From Massilia sp. HP4 (lineage in GTDB: Bacteria > Pseudomonadota > Gammaproteobacteria > Burkholderiales > Burkholderiaceae_D), in NCBI RefSeq assembly GCF_005222695.1, contig NZ_STGG01000047.1:62001-126000 (forward strand): DNA of 64,000 nucleotides. The letters run 5' to 3'. Made by a program: the position numbers and the translations under genes. The notes under the pieces were generated by a model. The model was not told the origin of the DNA. It worked only from the letters and a program-made list of their open reading frames with translations, and did not search any database. Below are positions 47,500 to 56,859 of the stretch, piece by piece. How positions within the stretch are numbered: the stretch's first letter is position 1; each line of letters starts with the position of its first letter.

Positions 47500-49455
47500 A
47501 TGGGCAAAATCATCGGTATCGACCTGGGCACCACCAACTCCTGCGTCGCCATCATGGAAAACGGTACCCCGAAGGTGATCGAGAACGCCGAAGGCGCGCG
47601 TACCACGCCGTCGATCATCGCCTACCAGGAAGACGGCGAGATCCTCGTCGGCGCGCCGGCCAAGCGCCAGGCAGTGACCAATCCAAAGAACACCCTGTTC
47701 GCCGTCAAGCGCCTGATCGGCCGTAAATTCGACGAAAAAGAAGTGCAGAAAGACATCTCGCTGATGCCGTACGCCATCGTCAAAGCCGACAACGGCGACG
47801 CCTGGGTCGGTGTGCGCGACAAGAAACTGGCAGCCCAGCAGATCTCGGCTGAAGTCCTGCGCAAGATGAAGAAGACTGCCGAGGACTACCTGGGCGAAGA
47901 AGTCACCGAAGCCGTCATCACCGTGCCGGCCTACTTCAACGACTCGCAGCGCCAGGCGACCAAGGACGCCGGCCGCATCGCCGGCCTGGACGTCAAGCGC
48001 ATCATCAACGAGCCGACCGCGGCCGCGCTGGCCTTCGGCCTGGACAAGACCGACAAGGGCGACCGCAAGATCGCCGTGTATGACCTCGGTGGCGGCACCT
48101 TCGACGTCTCGATCATCGAGATCGCCGACGTCGACGGCGAGAAGCAGTTCGAAGTGCTCTCGACCAACGGCGACACCTTCCTGGGCGGCGAAGACTTCGA
48201 CCAGCGCGTGATCGACTACATCATCGACGAGTTCAAGAAGATCAACGGCCTGGACCTGTCGAAAGACGCCATCGCCCTGCAGCGCATCAAGGCATCGGCC
48301 GAGCGCGCGAAGATCGAACTGTCGTCGTCGCAGCAGACCGAGATCAACGAGCCGTACATCGCCATGGCCAACGGCGCCCCGGTCCACCTGAACCTCAAGA
48401 TGACCCGCGCCAAGCTGGAATCGCTGGTCGAGGAACTGATCGCCAAGACCATCGAGCCATGCCGCATCGCCATCAAGGATGCCGGCGTGAAGGTCTCGGA
48501 CATCGACGACATCATCCTGGTCGGCGGCATGACCCGTATGCCGAAGGTGCAAGAGAAAGTGAAGGAATTCTTCGGCAAGGATGCACGCAAGGACGTGAAC
48601 CCTGACGAAGCCGTCGCTGTCGGCGCCGCGATCCAGGGCTCGGTCCTGTCGGGCGAGCGCAAGGACCTGCTGCTGCTGGACGTGACCCCGCTGTCGCTGG
48701 GCATCGAGACCCTGGGCGGCGTGATGACCAAGATGATCCACAAGAACACCACGATCCCGACCAAGTTCTCGCAGGTGTTCTCGACCGCCGACGACAACCA
48801 GCCGGCCGTGACGATCAAGGTCTACCAGGGCGAGCGTGAAATCGCGCAAGGCAACAAGAGCCTGGGCGAGTTCAACCTCGAGGGCATCCCGCCGGCAGCA
48901 CGCGGCACCCCGCAGATCGAAGTGACCTTCGACATCGATGCCAACGGCATCCTGCACGTCGGCGCGAAAGACAAGGCCACCGGCAAGGAAAACAAGATCA
49001 CCATCAAGGCCAACTCGGGCCTGTCGGAAGAAGAAATCCAGAAGATGGTGAAGGACGCCGAGCTGAACGCCGAAGAAGACAAGAAGGTCAAGGAAATGGC
49101 CGAAGCCCGCAACCAGGGCGACGCGCTGGTCCACTCGACCCGCAAGTCGCTGACCGAGTACGGCGACAAGCTGGACGCGGCCGAGAAAGAGAAGATCGAA
49201 GCGGCGATCGCCGACCTGGAAGGCGCGATCAAGAGCGGCGACAAGGCTGACATCGACGCCAAGACCGCGGCCCTGTCGAGCGCAGCGCAGTCGCTGGGCG
49301 AGAAGATGTACGCCGACATGCAGGCGCAGCAGGCTGGCGGCGCGGGCGCGGCCGGCGCGGCTGGCGGTGCCGGCGCAGCCGGTGGCGAACAGTCGGCCAA
49401 GCAGGACGACGACGTGGTCGACGCCGACTTCAAGGAAGTGAAGGACGCCAAGTAA
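47500..49455 (+). CDS. dnaK: chaperone DnaK (Hsp70)
   Basis: 651 aa ATP-driven chaperone. N-terminal ATPase domain opens with [17 protein letters not shown] and has [11 protein letters not shown] and [12 protein letters not shown]; substrate domain follows from about residue 390; the C-terminal lid ends in a Gly/Ala-rich linker (about 610-630) and the conserved [11 protein letters not shown] tail. Strong ribosome site AAAGGA. Own sigma-32 promoter upstream. Confidence 0.99.
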   Translation: MGKIIGIDLGTTNSCVAIMENGTPKVIENAEGARTTPSIIAYQEDGEILVGAPAKRQAVTNPKNTLFAVKRLIGRKFDEKEVQKDISLMPYAIVKADNGDAWVGVRDKKLAAQQISAEVLRKMKKTAEDYLGEEVTEAVITVPAYFNDSQRQATKDAGRIAGLDVKRIINEPTAAALAFGLDKTDKGDRKIAVYDLGGGTFDVSIIEIADVDGEKQFEVLSTNGDTFLGGEDFDQRVIDYIIDEFKKINGLDLSKDAIALQRIKASAERAKIELSSSQQTEINEPYIAMANGAPVHLNLKMTRAKLESLVEELIAKTIEPCRIAIKDAGVKVSDIDDIILVGGMTRMPKVQEKVKEFFGKDARKDVNPDEAVAVGAAIQGSVLSGERKDLLLLDVTPLSLGIETLGGVMTKMIHKNTTIPTKFSQVFSTADDNQPAVTIKVYQGEREIAQGNKSLGEFNLEGIPPAARGTPQIEVTFDIDANGILHVGAKDKATGKENKITIKANSGLSEEEIQKMVKDAELNAEEDKKVKEMAEARNQGDALVHSTRKSLTEYGDKLDAAEKEKIEAAIADLEGAIKSGDKADIDAKTAALSSAAQSLGEKMYADMQAQQAGGAGAAGAAGGAGAAGGEQSAKQDDDVVDADFKEVKDAK

Positions 49456-49495
49456 GCGTCTCTGGCGCGGGAACCGACAGCATCCCGCGCATAGG

Positions 49496-49535
49496 CCGAG
49501 CCGACACCTTCACTGGTCATCGGCTCGGTTTTTTT
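49496..49535 (+). terminator. terminator between dnaK and dnaJ
   Basis: Perfect 9-bp stem (CCGAGCCGA / TCGGCTCGG), 15-base loop, seven T. It would separate dnaK from dnaJ unless read-through occurs; no strong dnaJ promoter is seen in the 36 bases left. Confidence 0.85.
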
Positions 49536-49571
49536 GTTAGAGAATTCAGTAGATAACTTTAGGTGCCGACC

Positions 49572-50705
49572 ATGGCGAAGCGTGATTTTTACGAGATCCT
49601 CGGGGTCGCAAAAGGTGCGTCGGAAGACGAGATCAAGAAGTCGTATCGCAAGCTTGCGATGAAGTACCACCCCGACCGCAACCCCGACAACAAGGAAGCG
49701 GAAGAGAAGTTCAAGGAGGTCAAAGAGGCCTACGAGATGCTGACCAATCCGGAGAAGCGCGAGGCGTATGACCGCTACGGTCACGCCGGCGTCGATCCGA
49801 ACAGCGGCATGGGCGGGGGCTTTGGCGGCGGTGCGGGCGGCTTCGGCGATGCCTTCGGCGACATCTTCGGCGACATCTTCGGCGGCGGCCGCGGCGGCCG
49901 CGGTGGCGGTGGCCCGCAGGTGTACCGCGGCGCCGACCTGCGCTACAACCTCGAGATCACGCTGGAGCAGGCGGCCCACGGCTTCGACACCACGATCCGC
50001 GTGCCGAGCTGGGACAAGTGCGACACCTGCCACGGCAGCGGCGCCAAGGCGGGTACCCAGCCCGTCACTTGCACCACTTGCGCCGGCCACGGCCAGGTGC
50101 GCATGCAGCAGGGCTTCTTCAGCATCCAGCAGACCTGCCCGAAATGCCATGGCAGCGGCAAGATCATCCCCGAGCCGTGCGCGGCCTGCGGCGGCGCCGG
50201 ACGCATCAAGCGCAACAAGACGCTCGAAGTGAAGATCCCGGCCGGCATCGACAACGGCATGCGCATCCGCTCGTCGGGCAACGGCGAACCGGGCACCAAT
50301 GGCGGACCGCCGGGCGACCTGTATGTGGAGATCCACATCAAGCAGCACGCGGTGTTCCAGCGCGAAGGCGACGACCTGCATTGCGAAATGCCGATCTCGT
50401 TTTCCAAGGCCGCCCTGGGCGGCGAGATCGAGGTGCCGACGCTCACCGGCAAGGTCTCGTTCACGGTTCCTGAAGGTACCCAGACCGGCAAGACCTTCCG
50501 CCTGAAAGGCAAGGGCATCAAGAACGTGCGCTCGGGCTATACCGGCGACCTGTTCTGCCACGTGGCGGTCGAGACCCCGGTCAAGCTGACCGACAAGCAG
50601 AAGGACCTGCTGCGCGAGTTCGAGCGCCTGACCACCGAAGGCGGTTCCAAGCACAGCCCGCAAAGCAAGGGCTGGATGGACAAGGTCAAGGACTTCTTCG
50701 AATAA
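49572..50705 (+). CDS. dnaJ: chaperone DnaJ (Hsp40)
   Basis: 377 aa type I DnaJ. J-domain with YHPDRNPD (HPD, near residue 34), Gly/Phe-rich linker (about 75-120), and four CxxCxGxG zinc repeats ([32 protein letters not shown]) at about 145-210, then the substrate-binding sheets. ATG 49572 gives the conserved [11 protein letters not shown] start. Confidence 0.98.
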   Translation: MAKRDFYEILGVAKGASEDEIKKSYRKLAMKYHPDRNPDNKEAEEKFKEVKEAYEMLTNPEKREAYDRYGHAGVDPNSGMGGGFGGGAGGFGDAFGDIFGDIFGGGRGGRGGGGPQVYRGADLRYNLEITLEQAAHGFDTTIRVPSWDKCDTCHGSGAKAGTQPVTCTTCAGHGQVRMQQGFFSIQQTCPKCHGSGKIIPEPCAACGGAGRIKRNKTLEVKIPAGIDNGMRIRSSGNGEPGTNGGPPGDLYVEIHIKQHAVFQREGDDLHCEMPISFSKAALGGEIEVPTLTGKVSFTVPEGTQTGKTFRLKGKGIKNVRSGYTGDLFCHVAVETPVKLTDKQKDLLREFERLTTEGGSKHSPQSKGWMDKVKDFFE

Positions 50706-50717
50706 GCGGCTTTACTG

Positions 50718-50755
50718 AAACCGCCGAGCGGCACACGCCCTCGGCGGTTTTTTTT
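50718..50755 (+). terminator. terminator of dnaJ
   Basis: Perfect 11-bp stem (AAACCGCCGAG and its complement), 11-base loop, eight T. Confidence 0.93.
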
Positions 50756-50906
50756 GCCCCGCCGCGACGCCGCCGCACGCCACGCAACGCTGTTACACTT
50801 CACGTAATTTTGAGGAGCACCGCCGAAGCGCCCGCACGAGATGGGCCAGGCAACGTCGGCCGGAAACTTCCCGCCCGACGGCAACACGACAATATAAGGA
50901 ATCACG

Positions 50907-51605
50907 ATGGACAAGTACAAGACCAAGGGACTGACCGCGGCGGAACTGTTTGAACGCAACCGGACCTGGGCCGCTTCGATGGTGGCCGAGGACCCGAACT
51001 TCTTCAAGGCGCTGCAAGACCAGCAGGCGCCCGAATACCTGTGGATCGGCTGCTCGGACAGCCGCGTGCCGGCCAACGAATTGCTGGGCATGGCGCCGGG
51101 CGAACTGTTCGTGCACCGGAACATCGCCAACGTGGTCGTGCACTCCGACCTGAACTGCCTCTCGGTGCTGCAGTTCGCGATCGACGTCCTGAAGGTCAAG
51201 CACATCATCATCTGCGGCCACTACGGCTGCTCGGGCGTGCATGCGGCGCTGACCGACATCCGCGTCGGCCTGGCCGACAACTGGCTCGGCCACGTGCGCG
51301 ATGTGCGCGAAAAGCATGGCAAATACCTGGGCAACGTGGCCGGCCGCGCCGCCACCAACCGCCTGGTCGAACTGAACGTGGCCGAGCAGGTCATGAACAC
51401 GGCCCACACCACCATCGTGCGCGACGCCTGGGAACGCGGCCAGCCGCTGACCATCCACAGCTGGGTGTACGGCGTGCACGACGGCCTGCTGCGCGACCTG
51501 GGCATCACGGTCAGCAGCTTCGACGAGATCGCGCCGAAGCTCGAACGCGTGCTCAACGGCTACCTGGACGACGGGGAAGTGCGTGAAGAACGCCGCGGAC
51601 AGTGA
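50907..51605 (+). CDS. can: beta-class carbonic anhydrase
   Basis: Interconverts CO2 and bicarbonate. 232 aa. Zinc ligands: Cys in WIGCSDSRVPA (near residue 42), His and Cys in ICGHYGCSGV (near 98-101); the Asp-Arg dyad is in CSDSR. Normal length for the proteobacterial Can type. Overlaps the next gene by 23 bases. Confidence 0.96.
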   Translation: MDKYKTKGLTAAELFERNRTWAASMVAEDPNFFKALQDQQAPEYLWIGCSDSRVPANELLGMAPGELFVHRNIANVVVHSDLNCLSVLQFAIDVLKVKHIIICGHYGCSGVHAALTDIRVGLADNWLGHVRDVREKHGKYLGNVAGRAATNRLVELNVAEQVMNTAHTTIVRDAWERGQPLTIHSWVYGVHDGLLRDLGITVSSFDEIAPKLERVLNGYLDDGEVREERRGQ

Positions 51606-51951
51606 TCTCGCGCGCCTGCGCGATATCGTTCGTACGTTCGTGGACGAGCGGGACTGGGACCAGTTCCACACGCCCAAGAACCTCGCCTCGGCCTTGAGCG
51701 TCGAGGCGGCCGAGCTGCTGGAGCATTTCCAGTGGCTGCAGTCGGGCCAGCTTGGCGAGCTCGGCGCCGCCAAGCTGCAAGAGGTGCGCCACGAGATGGC
51801 CGACGTGCTGGTCTACCTGGTGCGCCTGGCCGACAAGCTCGACGTCGACCTGTTCGCAGCCGTCGAAGAAAAAATGGTGCTCAACCGCGCCAAGTACCCG
51901 GCCGACAAAGTGCGCGGCGACGCGCGCAAATACGACGAATACAAATCGTAG
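51583..51951 (+). CDS. MazG-like nucleotide pyrophosphohydrolase
   Basis: 122 aa all-alpha NTP pyrophosphatase. Metal-binding pattern EAAELLEHFQW (ExxE, near residue 41) and EVRHEMADVLVYLVRLAD (ExxxD, near 70). It belongs to the small single-domain group that hydrolyses non-canonical or excess dNTPs. GTG start at 51583, inside the end of the carbonic anhydrase gene, so translation is coupled. Confidence 0.9.
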   Translation: MKNAADSDLARLRDIVRTFVDERDWDQFHTPKNLASALSVEAAELLEHFQWLQSGQLGELGAAKLQEVRHEMADVLVYLVRLADKLDVDLFAAVEEKMVLNRAKYPADKVRGDARKYDEYKS

Positions 51952-51975
51952 GGTGGAAGGCTTCGCCTTCTACCC
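51951..51975. repeat. REP-like hairpin after the MazG-like gene
   Basis: GGGTGGAAGGC / GCCTTCTACCC with a TTC triloop (one G-T pair), starting on the last base of the TAG stop and followed at 51981 by CCCACGC. The framing TAGGGTGG ... CCCACGC resembles small repeats found between genes in this bacterial group. No T-run. Confidence 0.45.
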
Positions 51976-52014
51976 GTCCAACCCACGCCGGATATCTCCC
52001 GGCTCCACATCCGC

Positions 52015-52050
52015 AAAAAGCCGGCCCCGATCGGGATGACCGGGGCCGGC
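52015..52050 (-). terminator. terminator of the first PEP-CTERM gene
   Basis: Perfect 9-bp stem (GCCGGCCCC / GGGGCCGGC) followed by TTTTT on the minus strand, 17 bases after the stop. Confidence 0.85.
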
Positions 52051-52066
52051 CGTTGCACGCGCGCGA

Positions 52067-52636
52067 TCAGGCCTGGCGCATCTTCCGACGACGCGCAGCC
52101 GCCAGGCCCAGCAGGCCGGCGCCAAGCGTGAACAGCGTGGCCGGTTCGGGCACTTCGGCCGCCGGCAGCGCGTTGATCGTGGCCGTCAGGGTCGAGTAGG
52201 CAAACACCACGTCTTGCGGAACGACGCAGCCGAAGATTGGGATGCAGGTGCTTCCCACGCTGATGGAAACGTTCAGGAGGCCGCTCTCGAGCAGCGATGT
52301 CACCAGGTCGAAGGTATAGACAGCGCCTTCGTAGGTCACGTTCTGGACCGTCCTCGCATCGTTGCCGCTAAAAAGCAGCGTGACGGTTTCGGGGAACTTC
52401 ACCCAGCCGCCGTCGGTCACGTCGAACAGGCCGACGTCCAGCTTCGCCGATTCGATGACTTGCGTCTCAGGAACGCCGAACCGCGTCAGGGTATGGGTGT
52501 AGTTATAGGGGAAACCCGTGACGACAGGAACAGGGAGGAACGGCGTATGCGTGTCGGTAACGACGATTGCTTGCGCAGCGCCTGCGCCGAACACGGTCAA
52601 TGCCACAGCGGCCAGCAAGTTTTTCAGGACTTTCAT
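52067..52636 (-). CDS. PEP-CTERM sorting domain protein
   Basis: 189 aa exported protein. N-terminal signal peptide (LLAAVALTVFGAGAAQA), a beta-rich middle with a Cys pair (CIPIFGC), and the C-terminal sorting tail VPEPATLFTLGAGLLGLAAARRRK: PEP motif, hydrophobic helix, Arg cluster. PEP-CTERM proteins are cut by an exosortase and tied to exopolysaccharide; no exosortase gene is in the window. A sigma-54 promoter lies upstream. Function of the middle is unknown. Confidence 0.92.
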   Translation of the reverse strand: MKVLKNLLAAVALTVFGAGAAQAIVVTDTHTPFLPVPVVTGFPYNYTHTLTRFGVPETQVIESAKLDVGLFDVTDGGWVKFPETVTLLFSGNDARTVQNVTYEGAVYTFDLVTSLLESGLLNVSISVGSTCIPIFGCVVPQDVVFAYSTLTATINALPAAEVPEPATLFTLGAGLLGLAAARRRKMRQA

Positions 52637-53043
52637 GGTTTTTCTCCGTTTTGGTTTTATATCGAGTCAGTTTCGCTTCATGAGGAAGCGAGAGTCACTA
52701 TGCAATTCGCGTGCCACTGATGAGCACTTGATTAGAATCAACGAGTTACCCGAAGAGCATGGAAGTTTCATCGACGGTATGTAAGTTTGCTCGACACCAT
52801 GAATTGATAACCGGAGGCTTGGCGTGAGGTCTTTTTCCAACATTTAATTGGACAGTAGCTATTTCGTGATGGCCCCGTAACGTGTGGGCAGGGCTCGCCG
52901 GTTAACGTTAAACTTTTGACATGGAATCGTAGTTTCTAGCGGACCGGTGCGAGGTGGATGCCCTGTGCCCAGTCTGGATCAAAAGGCCCTCGCGCCAGGA
53001 CCGGCTTGCTGCGGTCGCGCGCGTTCATCACAAGGTAGAGACC
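52637..53043. other. intergenic region between PEP-CTERM gene and the PuuD-like gene
   Basis: About 400 bases, AT-richer than the flanks. It holds the sigma-54 promoter of the minus-strand gene (52701-52717) and a lone TTGACA (52916-52921) without a matching -10. No gene is recognised; an open frame that begins inside this region is just the over-extended PuuD-like frame. Confidence 0.55.
52701..52717 (-). promoter_or_regulatory. sigma-54 promoter of the first PEP-CTERM gene
   Basis: On the minus strand GTGGCACGCGAATTGCA: the -24 TGGCACG and -12 TTGCA elements are exact with the right spacing; only the first base deviates from the 17-base consensus YTGGCACGNNNNTTGCW. It lies about 65 bases before the start codon. 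Confidence 0.85.
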
Positions 53044-53802
53044 ATGCGCCCCATCGTCATCGTTCCCGCATGCACGCGTGATTTCGGCGAGCACCCGTAC
53101 CACGCGGCCCAGCACAAGTATGTCGACGCCGTCACCCTCGGCGCCGATTGCGCTTCGTTCATTCTTCCTTCGCTCGGCGCGAACCTGGACCTGGAAACCC
53201 TGTTCGGCACCATCGACGGCATCATGCTGACCGGCTCGGCATCGAATGTGCATCCCAGTTATTACTCTGAAGAAGTACTAGATCCATCGCTGCCGCAGGA
53301 CCCGGCGCGCGACCAGACCACCTTGCCGCTGATCCGCGAAGCGGTGCGGCGCGGCGTGCCGATCATTGCGATCTGCCGCGGGTTCCAGGAGATGAATGTG
53401 GCATTGGGCGGCAGCCTGCACCAGGCGGTGCAGGCGGTGACGGGCAAGTTCGACCACCGCGAGAATCCCGAACTCGGCATGGACGAGCAGTATGGCGACG
53501 CCCACAATGTTTCGCTGTGCCCGGGCGGCCTGCTGGACCGCATCCTCGGCGTGCCCGAGATTCCCGTCAATTCGCTGCACGGGCAGGGCGTCAATGAACT
53601 GGCGCCCGGCCTGACGGTCGAAGCCCTTGCAGAAGACGGCCTGGTCGAAGCATTCACGGTATCGAACGCGCCGGGCTTTACGCTCGCGGTGCAGTGGCAC
53701 CCCGAGTGGCGCATCCAGCACAACCCTTATTCGATGAAGATGTTCGGCGCCTTCGGCCAGGCTTGCCGCGAGTATCGCGAACGCCGCGTGGGCGGCGCAT
53801 GA
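53044..53802 (+). CDS. gamma-glutamyl-gamma-aminobutyrate hydrolase family (PuuD-like)
   Basis: 252 aa class I glutamine amidotransferase fold. Catalytic Cys in PIIAICRGFQEMNVA (near residue 116) and the His/Glu pair in QWHPEW (near residue 220); MLTGSASNVHPSYY is the family substrate region. In the Puu pathway it frees GABA from gamma-glutamyl-GABA. ATG 53044 is chosen over the longer frame because the domain begins immediately (MRPIVIVPACTRD). Followed by a glutamine-synthetase-like gene. Confidence 0.9.
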   Translation: MRPIVIVPACTRDFGEHPYHAAQHKYVDAVTLGADCASFILPSLGANLDLETLFGTIDGIMLTGSASNVHPSYYSEEVLDPSLPQDPARDQTTLPLIREAVRRGVPIIAICRGFQEMNVALGGSLHQAVQAVTGKFDHRENPELGMDEQYGDAHNVSLCPGGLLDRILGVPEIPVNSLHGQGVNELAPGLTVEALAEDGLVEAFTVSNAPGFTLAVQWHPEWRIQHNPYSMKMFGAFGQACREYRERRVGGA

Positions 53803-53864
53803 ATGGCAAATGAGTGGCAAATGAGTGGCAAATGAGTGGCAAATGAGCGGCCAATGAGCGGCAC
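53799..53864 (+). repeat. six tandem 11-bp repeats
   Basis: Six units of ATGAGTGGCAA or close variants (first ATGAATGGCAA, last ATGAGCGGCAC). The first unit contains the TGA stop of the PuuD-like gene. Each unit carries ATGA. The array fills the gap to the glutamine-synthetase-like gene. Confidence 0.93.
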
Positions 53865-53899
53865 ATGAACGTCTTCGTTCAACGACAGTGAGAGACACA

Positions 53900-55270
53900 A
53901 TGGCAATTCGCGACAATTTCAGCTATACCGATATGGAAGAGTGGCTCGACGCAAAGCGGGTCACCGAGATCGAATGCCTGGTGCCCGACCTGACCGGGGT
54001 AGCGCGCGGCAAGATCCTGCCGCGCGTAAAATTCACCGACGACCGCGGCATGCGCCTGCCCGAAGTGGTGCTGGGCATGACCGTCACCGGCAATACGCCC
54101 GAGCGCGATGCCGCCTACGAGCGCGCCATCTCGAGCATCGACCGCGACATGATCCTCAAGGCCGACCCTACCACCATCACTATGGTGCCGTGGGCGGCCG
54201 ATCCTACCGCGCAAGTGATCCACGATTGCTATTACGCCGACGGCCGGCTGGTGGACTTCGCGCCGCGCAGCGTGCTGCGGCGCGTGCTCAAGCTGTATGA
54301 GCAGCGCGGCTGGAAGCCGGTGGTGGCGCCCGAGCTCGAGTTCTATCTCACCGCCAAGAACATCGATCCCGACCTGCCGCTGGCGGCCCCGATCGGCCGC
54401 AGCGGCCGCGCCGAGACCAGCCGCCAGGTGTACAGCATCGACGCGGTCAACGAATTCGATCCGCTGTTCGAGGACATCTACGATTACTGCGAGATGATGA
54501 ACCTCGATGTCGACACCCTGATCCACGAGATCGGCGCCGGCCAGATGGAAATCAACTTCCAGCACGGCGAGCCGCTCGGCCTGGCCGACAAGGTCTTCTA
54601 TTTCAAGCGCACCCTGCGCGAGGCCGCGCTCAAGCACGATATGTACGCCACCTTCATGGCCAAGCCGATGGCCGGCGAACCCGGTTCGGCGATGCACGTG
54701 CACCAGAGCGTGGTCGACGCCGAGACCGGCAAGAACATCTTCAGCAACGACGACGGTTCGCCGTCGACGCTGTTCCAGCAGTATATCGGCGGCCTGCAGC
54801 GCTATATGCCGTCGGCGATGGCGATCGTCGCGCCCTACGTCAATTCCTACCGCCGCATCGTGCGCGAGACGGCGGCGCCGATCAACCTACAGTGGGGCAT
54901 CGACAACCGCACCGTGGGCTTCCGGGTGCCGGTCTCGGGCTCGCAAGACCGCCGCGTGGAAAACCGGGTAATCGGGGCCGACGCCAATCCCTACCTGGCG
55001 CTGGCGATCACACTGGCCTGCGGCTACCTTGGCATGACCGAGGCGCTTGAACCGTCAGCGATGGTCGAAGGGAACGCCTACGATATGCCGGTGGAGCTGC
55101 CGCAGGGGCTGTCCGAGGCGATCACCCTGCTGCGGCGCGAGGACCGGCTGCGCGACGTGCTGGGAGAGAGGTTCATCGACGTGTACACGGCGGTGAAGGA
55201 GCTCGAGCATCGCGAATTCATGCAGGTGATCAGCCCTTGGGAGCGGGAGCACCTGCTGCTGCATGTTTGA
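53900..55270 (+). CDS. glutamine synthetase family protein (gamma-glutamylpolyamine synthetase-like)
   Basis: 456 aa. Glutamine synthetase catalytic fold: PELEFYL (near residue 148), the metal-binding EIGAGQMEINFQHG (near 212), MHVHQS (near 266) and NRVIGADANPYLALA (near 358). Its length and place after a PuuD-like gene favour a PuuA-type enzyme acting on putrescine or another amine rather than the housekeeping GlnA. ATG 53900; GTG 53888 in frame is an alternative. Confidence 0.9.
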   Translation: MAIRDNFSYTDMEEWLDAKRVTEIECLVPDLTGVARGKILPRVKFTDDRGMRLPEVVLGMTVTGNTPERDAAYERAISSIDRDMILKADPTTITMVPWAADPTAQVIHDCYYADGRLVDFAPRSVLRRVLKLYEQRGWKPVVAPELEFYLTAKNIDPDLPLAAPIGRSGRAETSRQVYSIDAVNEFDPLFEDIYDYCEMMNLDVDTLIHEIGAGQMEINFQHGEPLGLADKVFYFKRTLREAALKHDMYATFMAKPMAGEPGSAMHVHQSVVDAETGKNIFSNDDGSPSTLFQQYIGGLQRYMPSAMAIVAPYVNSYRRIVRETAAPINLQWGIDNRTVGFRVPVSGSQDRRVENRVIGADANPYLALAITLACGYLGMTEALEPSAMVEGNAYDMPVELPQGLSEAITLLRREDRLRDVLGERFIDVYTAVKELEHREFMQVISPWEREHLLLHV

Positions 55271-55284
55271 TTCAACGATCGCGA

Positions 55285-56745
55285 TCAGCCCTGCGCTTCC
55301 AGCACATCCTGCGTCTGCCCACGATTCTTGAACACCTGCGGCGCCAGCGACCCCGCCACCATGCCGACGAAGGCCGCGATCAGCCCCGCCAGCTGGCCCG
55401 GGAAATGCTCGCCGAGCGCCGTGATCTGCTCGAAGAACAGGATCCAGGTAAACAGCCCCGCGCCAATCGAGAAGATGGCGCCCTGGGTGGTGGCGCGCTT
55501 CCAGTAGATGCCCATCACCAGCGGAATGAAGGCGCCGACCAGCGGCACCTGGTAGGCGCCCGACACCAGCTCGTAGATCGAGGTGCCTTCCATCGCGATC
55601 GCGTACAGCAGCACCAGGGCCGCGAACACCACGATCGAGATCCGCATCGCGAACAGCTGCTCACGGTCGGTCATGCCGGGCCGCAGGTTCTTGAGGATGT
55701 TCTCGACAAAACTGGTCGACGGCGCCAGCAGGGTGGCCGACGAGGTGCTCTTGATCGCCGACAGCAGGGCGCCGAAGAACAGGATCTGCATGAACAGCGG
55801 CATCTGCGTCATCACGAAGGTCGGCAGCAGGCGCTGGTAGTCGTTCTGCGCCAGGTCGAGGGCGGTACTGCCCATCACGACCACGGCGGCGGCCACGATG
55901 AACATCGGCACGAAGGCGAACACGATGTAGCTGGCGCCGCCGACGATGGCGCCGGTGCGCGCGGTCGGCGCGTCCTTGGCCGACATCACGCGCTGGAACA
56001 CGTCCTGCTGCGGGATCGAGCCGAACATCATCGTGATCGCGGCGGCGATGAAGAACAGGATGTCATTGAAACTCGGCTCCGGCAAGAAACGCCACAAGTC
56101 GGCCTGCTGCGCCATTGCCAGCACATTGCCGGCGCCGCCGGCCAGGTCGGCGGCGAACCAGGCGATCACGCTCATGCCCACCACCAGCACGATCATCTGG
56201 ATGAAGTCGGTCACGGCGACCGCCAAAAAGCCGCCCACCACCACATAGATCAGCACCGTCAGGGTGCCGACGATCATGCCCACGGCCGGCGACATCGCGC
56301 CCGCGGTCAGCACCGTGAACACCAGGCCCAGCGCGGTGATCTGGGCCGCGACCCAGCCCAGGTAGCTCATGATGATGGCGACCGAGCAGAACACCTCGAC
56401 GCCCTTGCCGTAGCGCTGGCGGTAGTAGTCGCCGATCGTCAGCAGGTTCAGTTTGTAGAGCCGGGCGGCGAAGAACATGCCGACCAGGATCAGGCACATG
56501 CCGGCCCCGAACGGATCCTCGACCACCGCGTTCAGGCCGCCCTGCACGAACTTGGCCGGGATGCCCATCACGGTCTCGGCGCCGAACCAGGTGGCGAAGG
56601 TGGTGGTGATCACCATGACCAGCGGCAGGCTGCGGCCGGCGACGGCGAAGTCGCTGGTATTCTTGATCCGCGTGCCCGCCCACATGCCCAGGGCAAGCGT
56701 ACCGAGCAGGTAGAGCGCGACGAAGGAAATGAGGGTGATATTCAT
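55285..56745 (-). CDS. sodium:solute symporter (SSS family)
   Basis: 486 aa with about 13 hydrophobic segments; GRSLPLVMVITTTFATWFGAE and the YLGWVAAQITALG region are typical of the SSSF. Convergent with the glutamine-synthetase-like gene, 14 bases apart. Substrate not evident; an amine or carboxylate related to the neighbouring gamma-glutamyl pathway is possible. Confidence 0.92.
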   Translation of the reverse strand: MNITLISFVALYLLGTLALGMWAGTRIKNTSDFAVAGRSLPLVMVITTTFATWFGAETVMGIPAKFVQGGLNAVVEDPFGAGMCLILVGMFFAARLYKLNLLTIGDYYRQRYGKGVEVFCSVAIIMSYLGWVAAQITALGLVFTVLTAGAMSPAVGMIVGTLTVLIYVVVGGFLAVAVTDFIQMIVLVVGMSVIAWFAADLAGGAGNVLAMAQQADLWRFLPEPSFNDILFFIAAAITMMFGSIPQQDVFQRVMSAKDAPTARTGAIVGGASYIVFAFVPMFIVAAAVVVMGSTALDLAQNDYQRLLPTFVMTQMPLFMQILFFGALLSAIKSTSSATLLAPSTSFVENILKNLRPGMTDREQLFAMRISIVVFAALVLLYAIAMEGTSIYELVSGAYQVPLVGAFIPLVMGIYWKRATTQGAIFSIGAGLFTWILFFEQITALGEHFPGQLAGLIAAFVGMVAGSLAPQVFKNRGQTQDVLEAQG

Positions 56746-56859
56746 GCTGGTGAATGCTCCGGGGCCAGGAATTATTATCGGGCGGAAAATCCGCGATTAT
56801 AAAGGCAGAACCCGGCGGTATGATCAGATTGCGCTGATTTGTTTTCGTGAAAATGCGGT

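Noticed and set aside
49810..49920. Dense GGC-type repeats in dnaJ
   Set aside because: They encode the normal Gly/Phe-rich linker of DnaJ.
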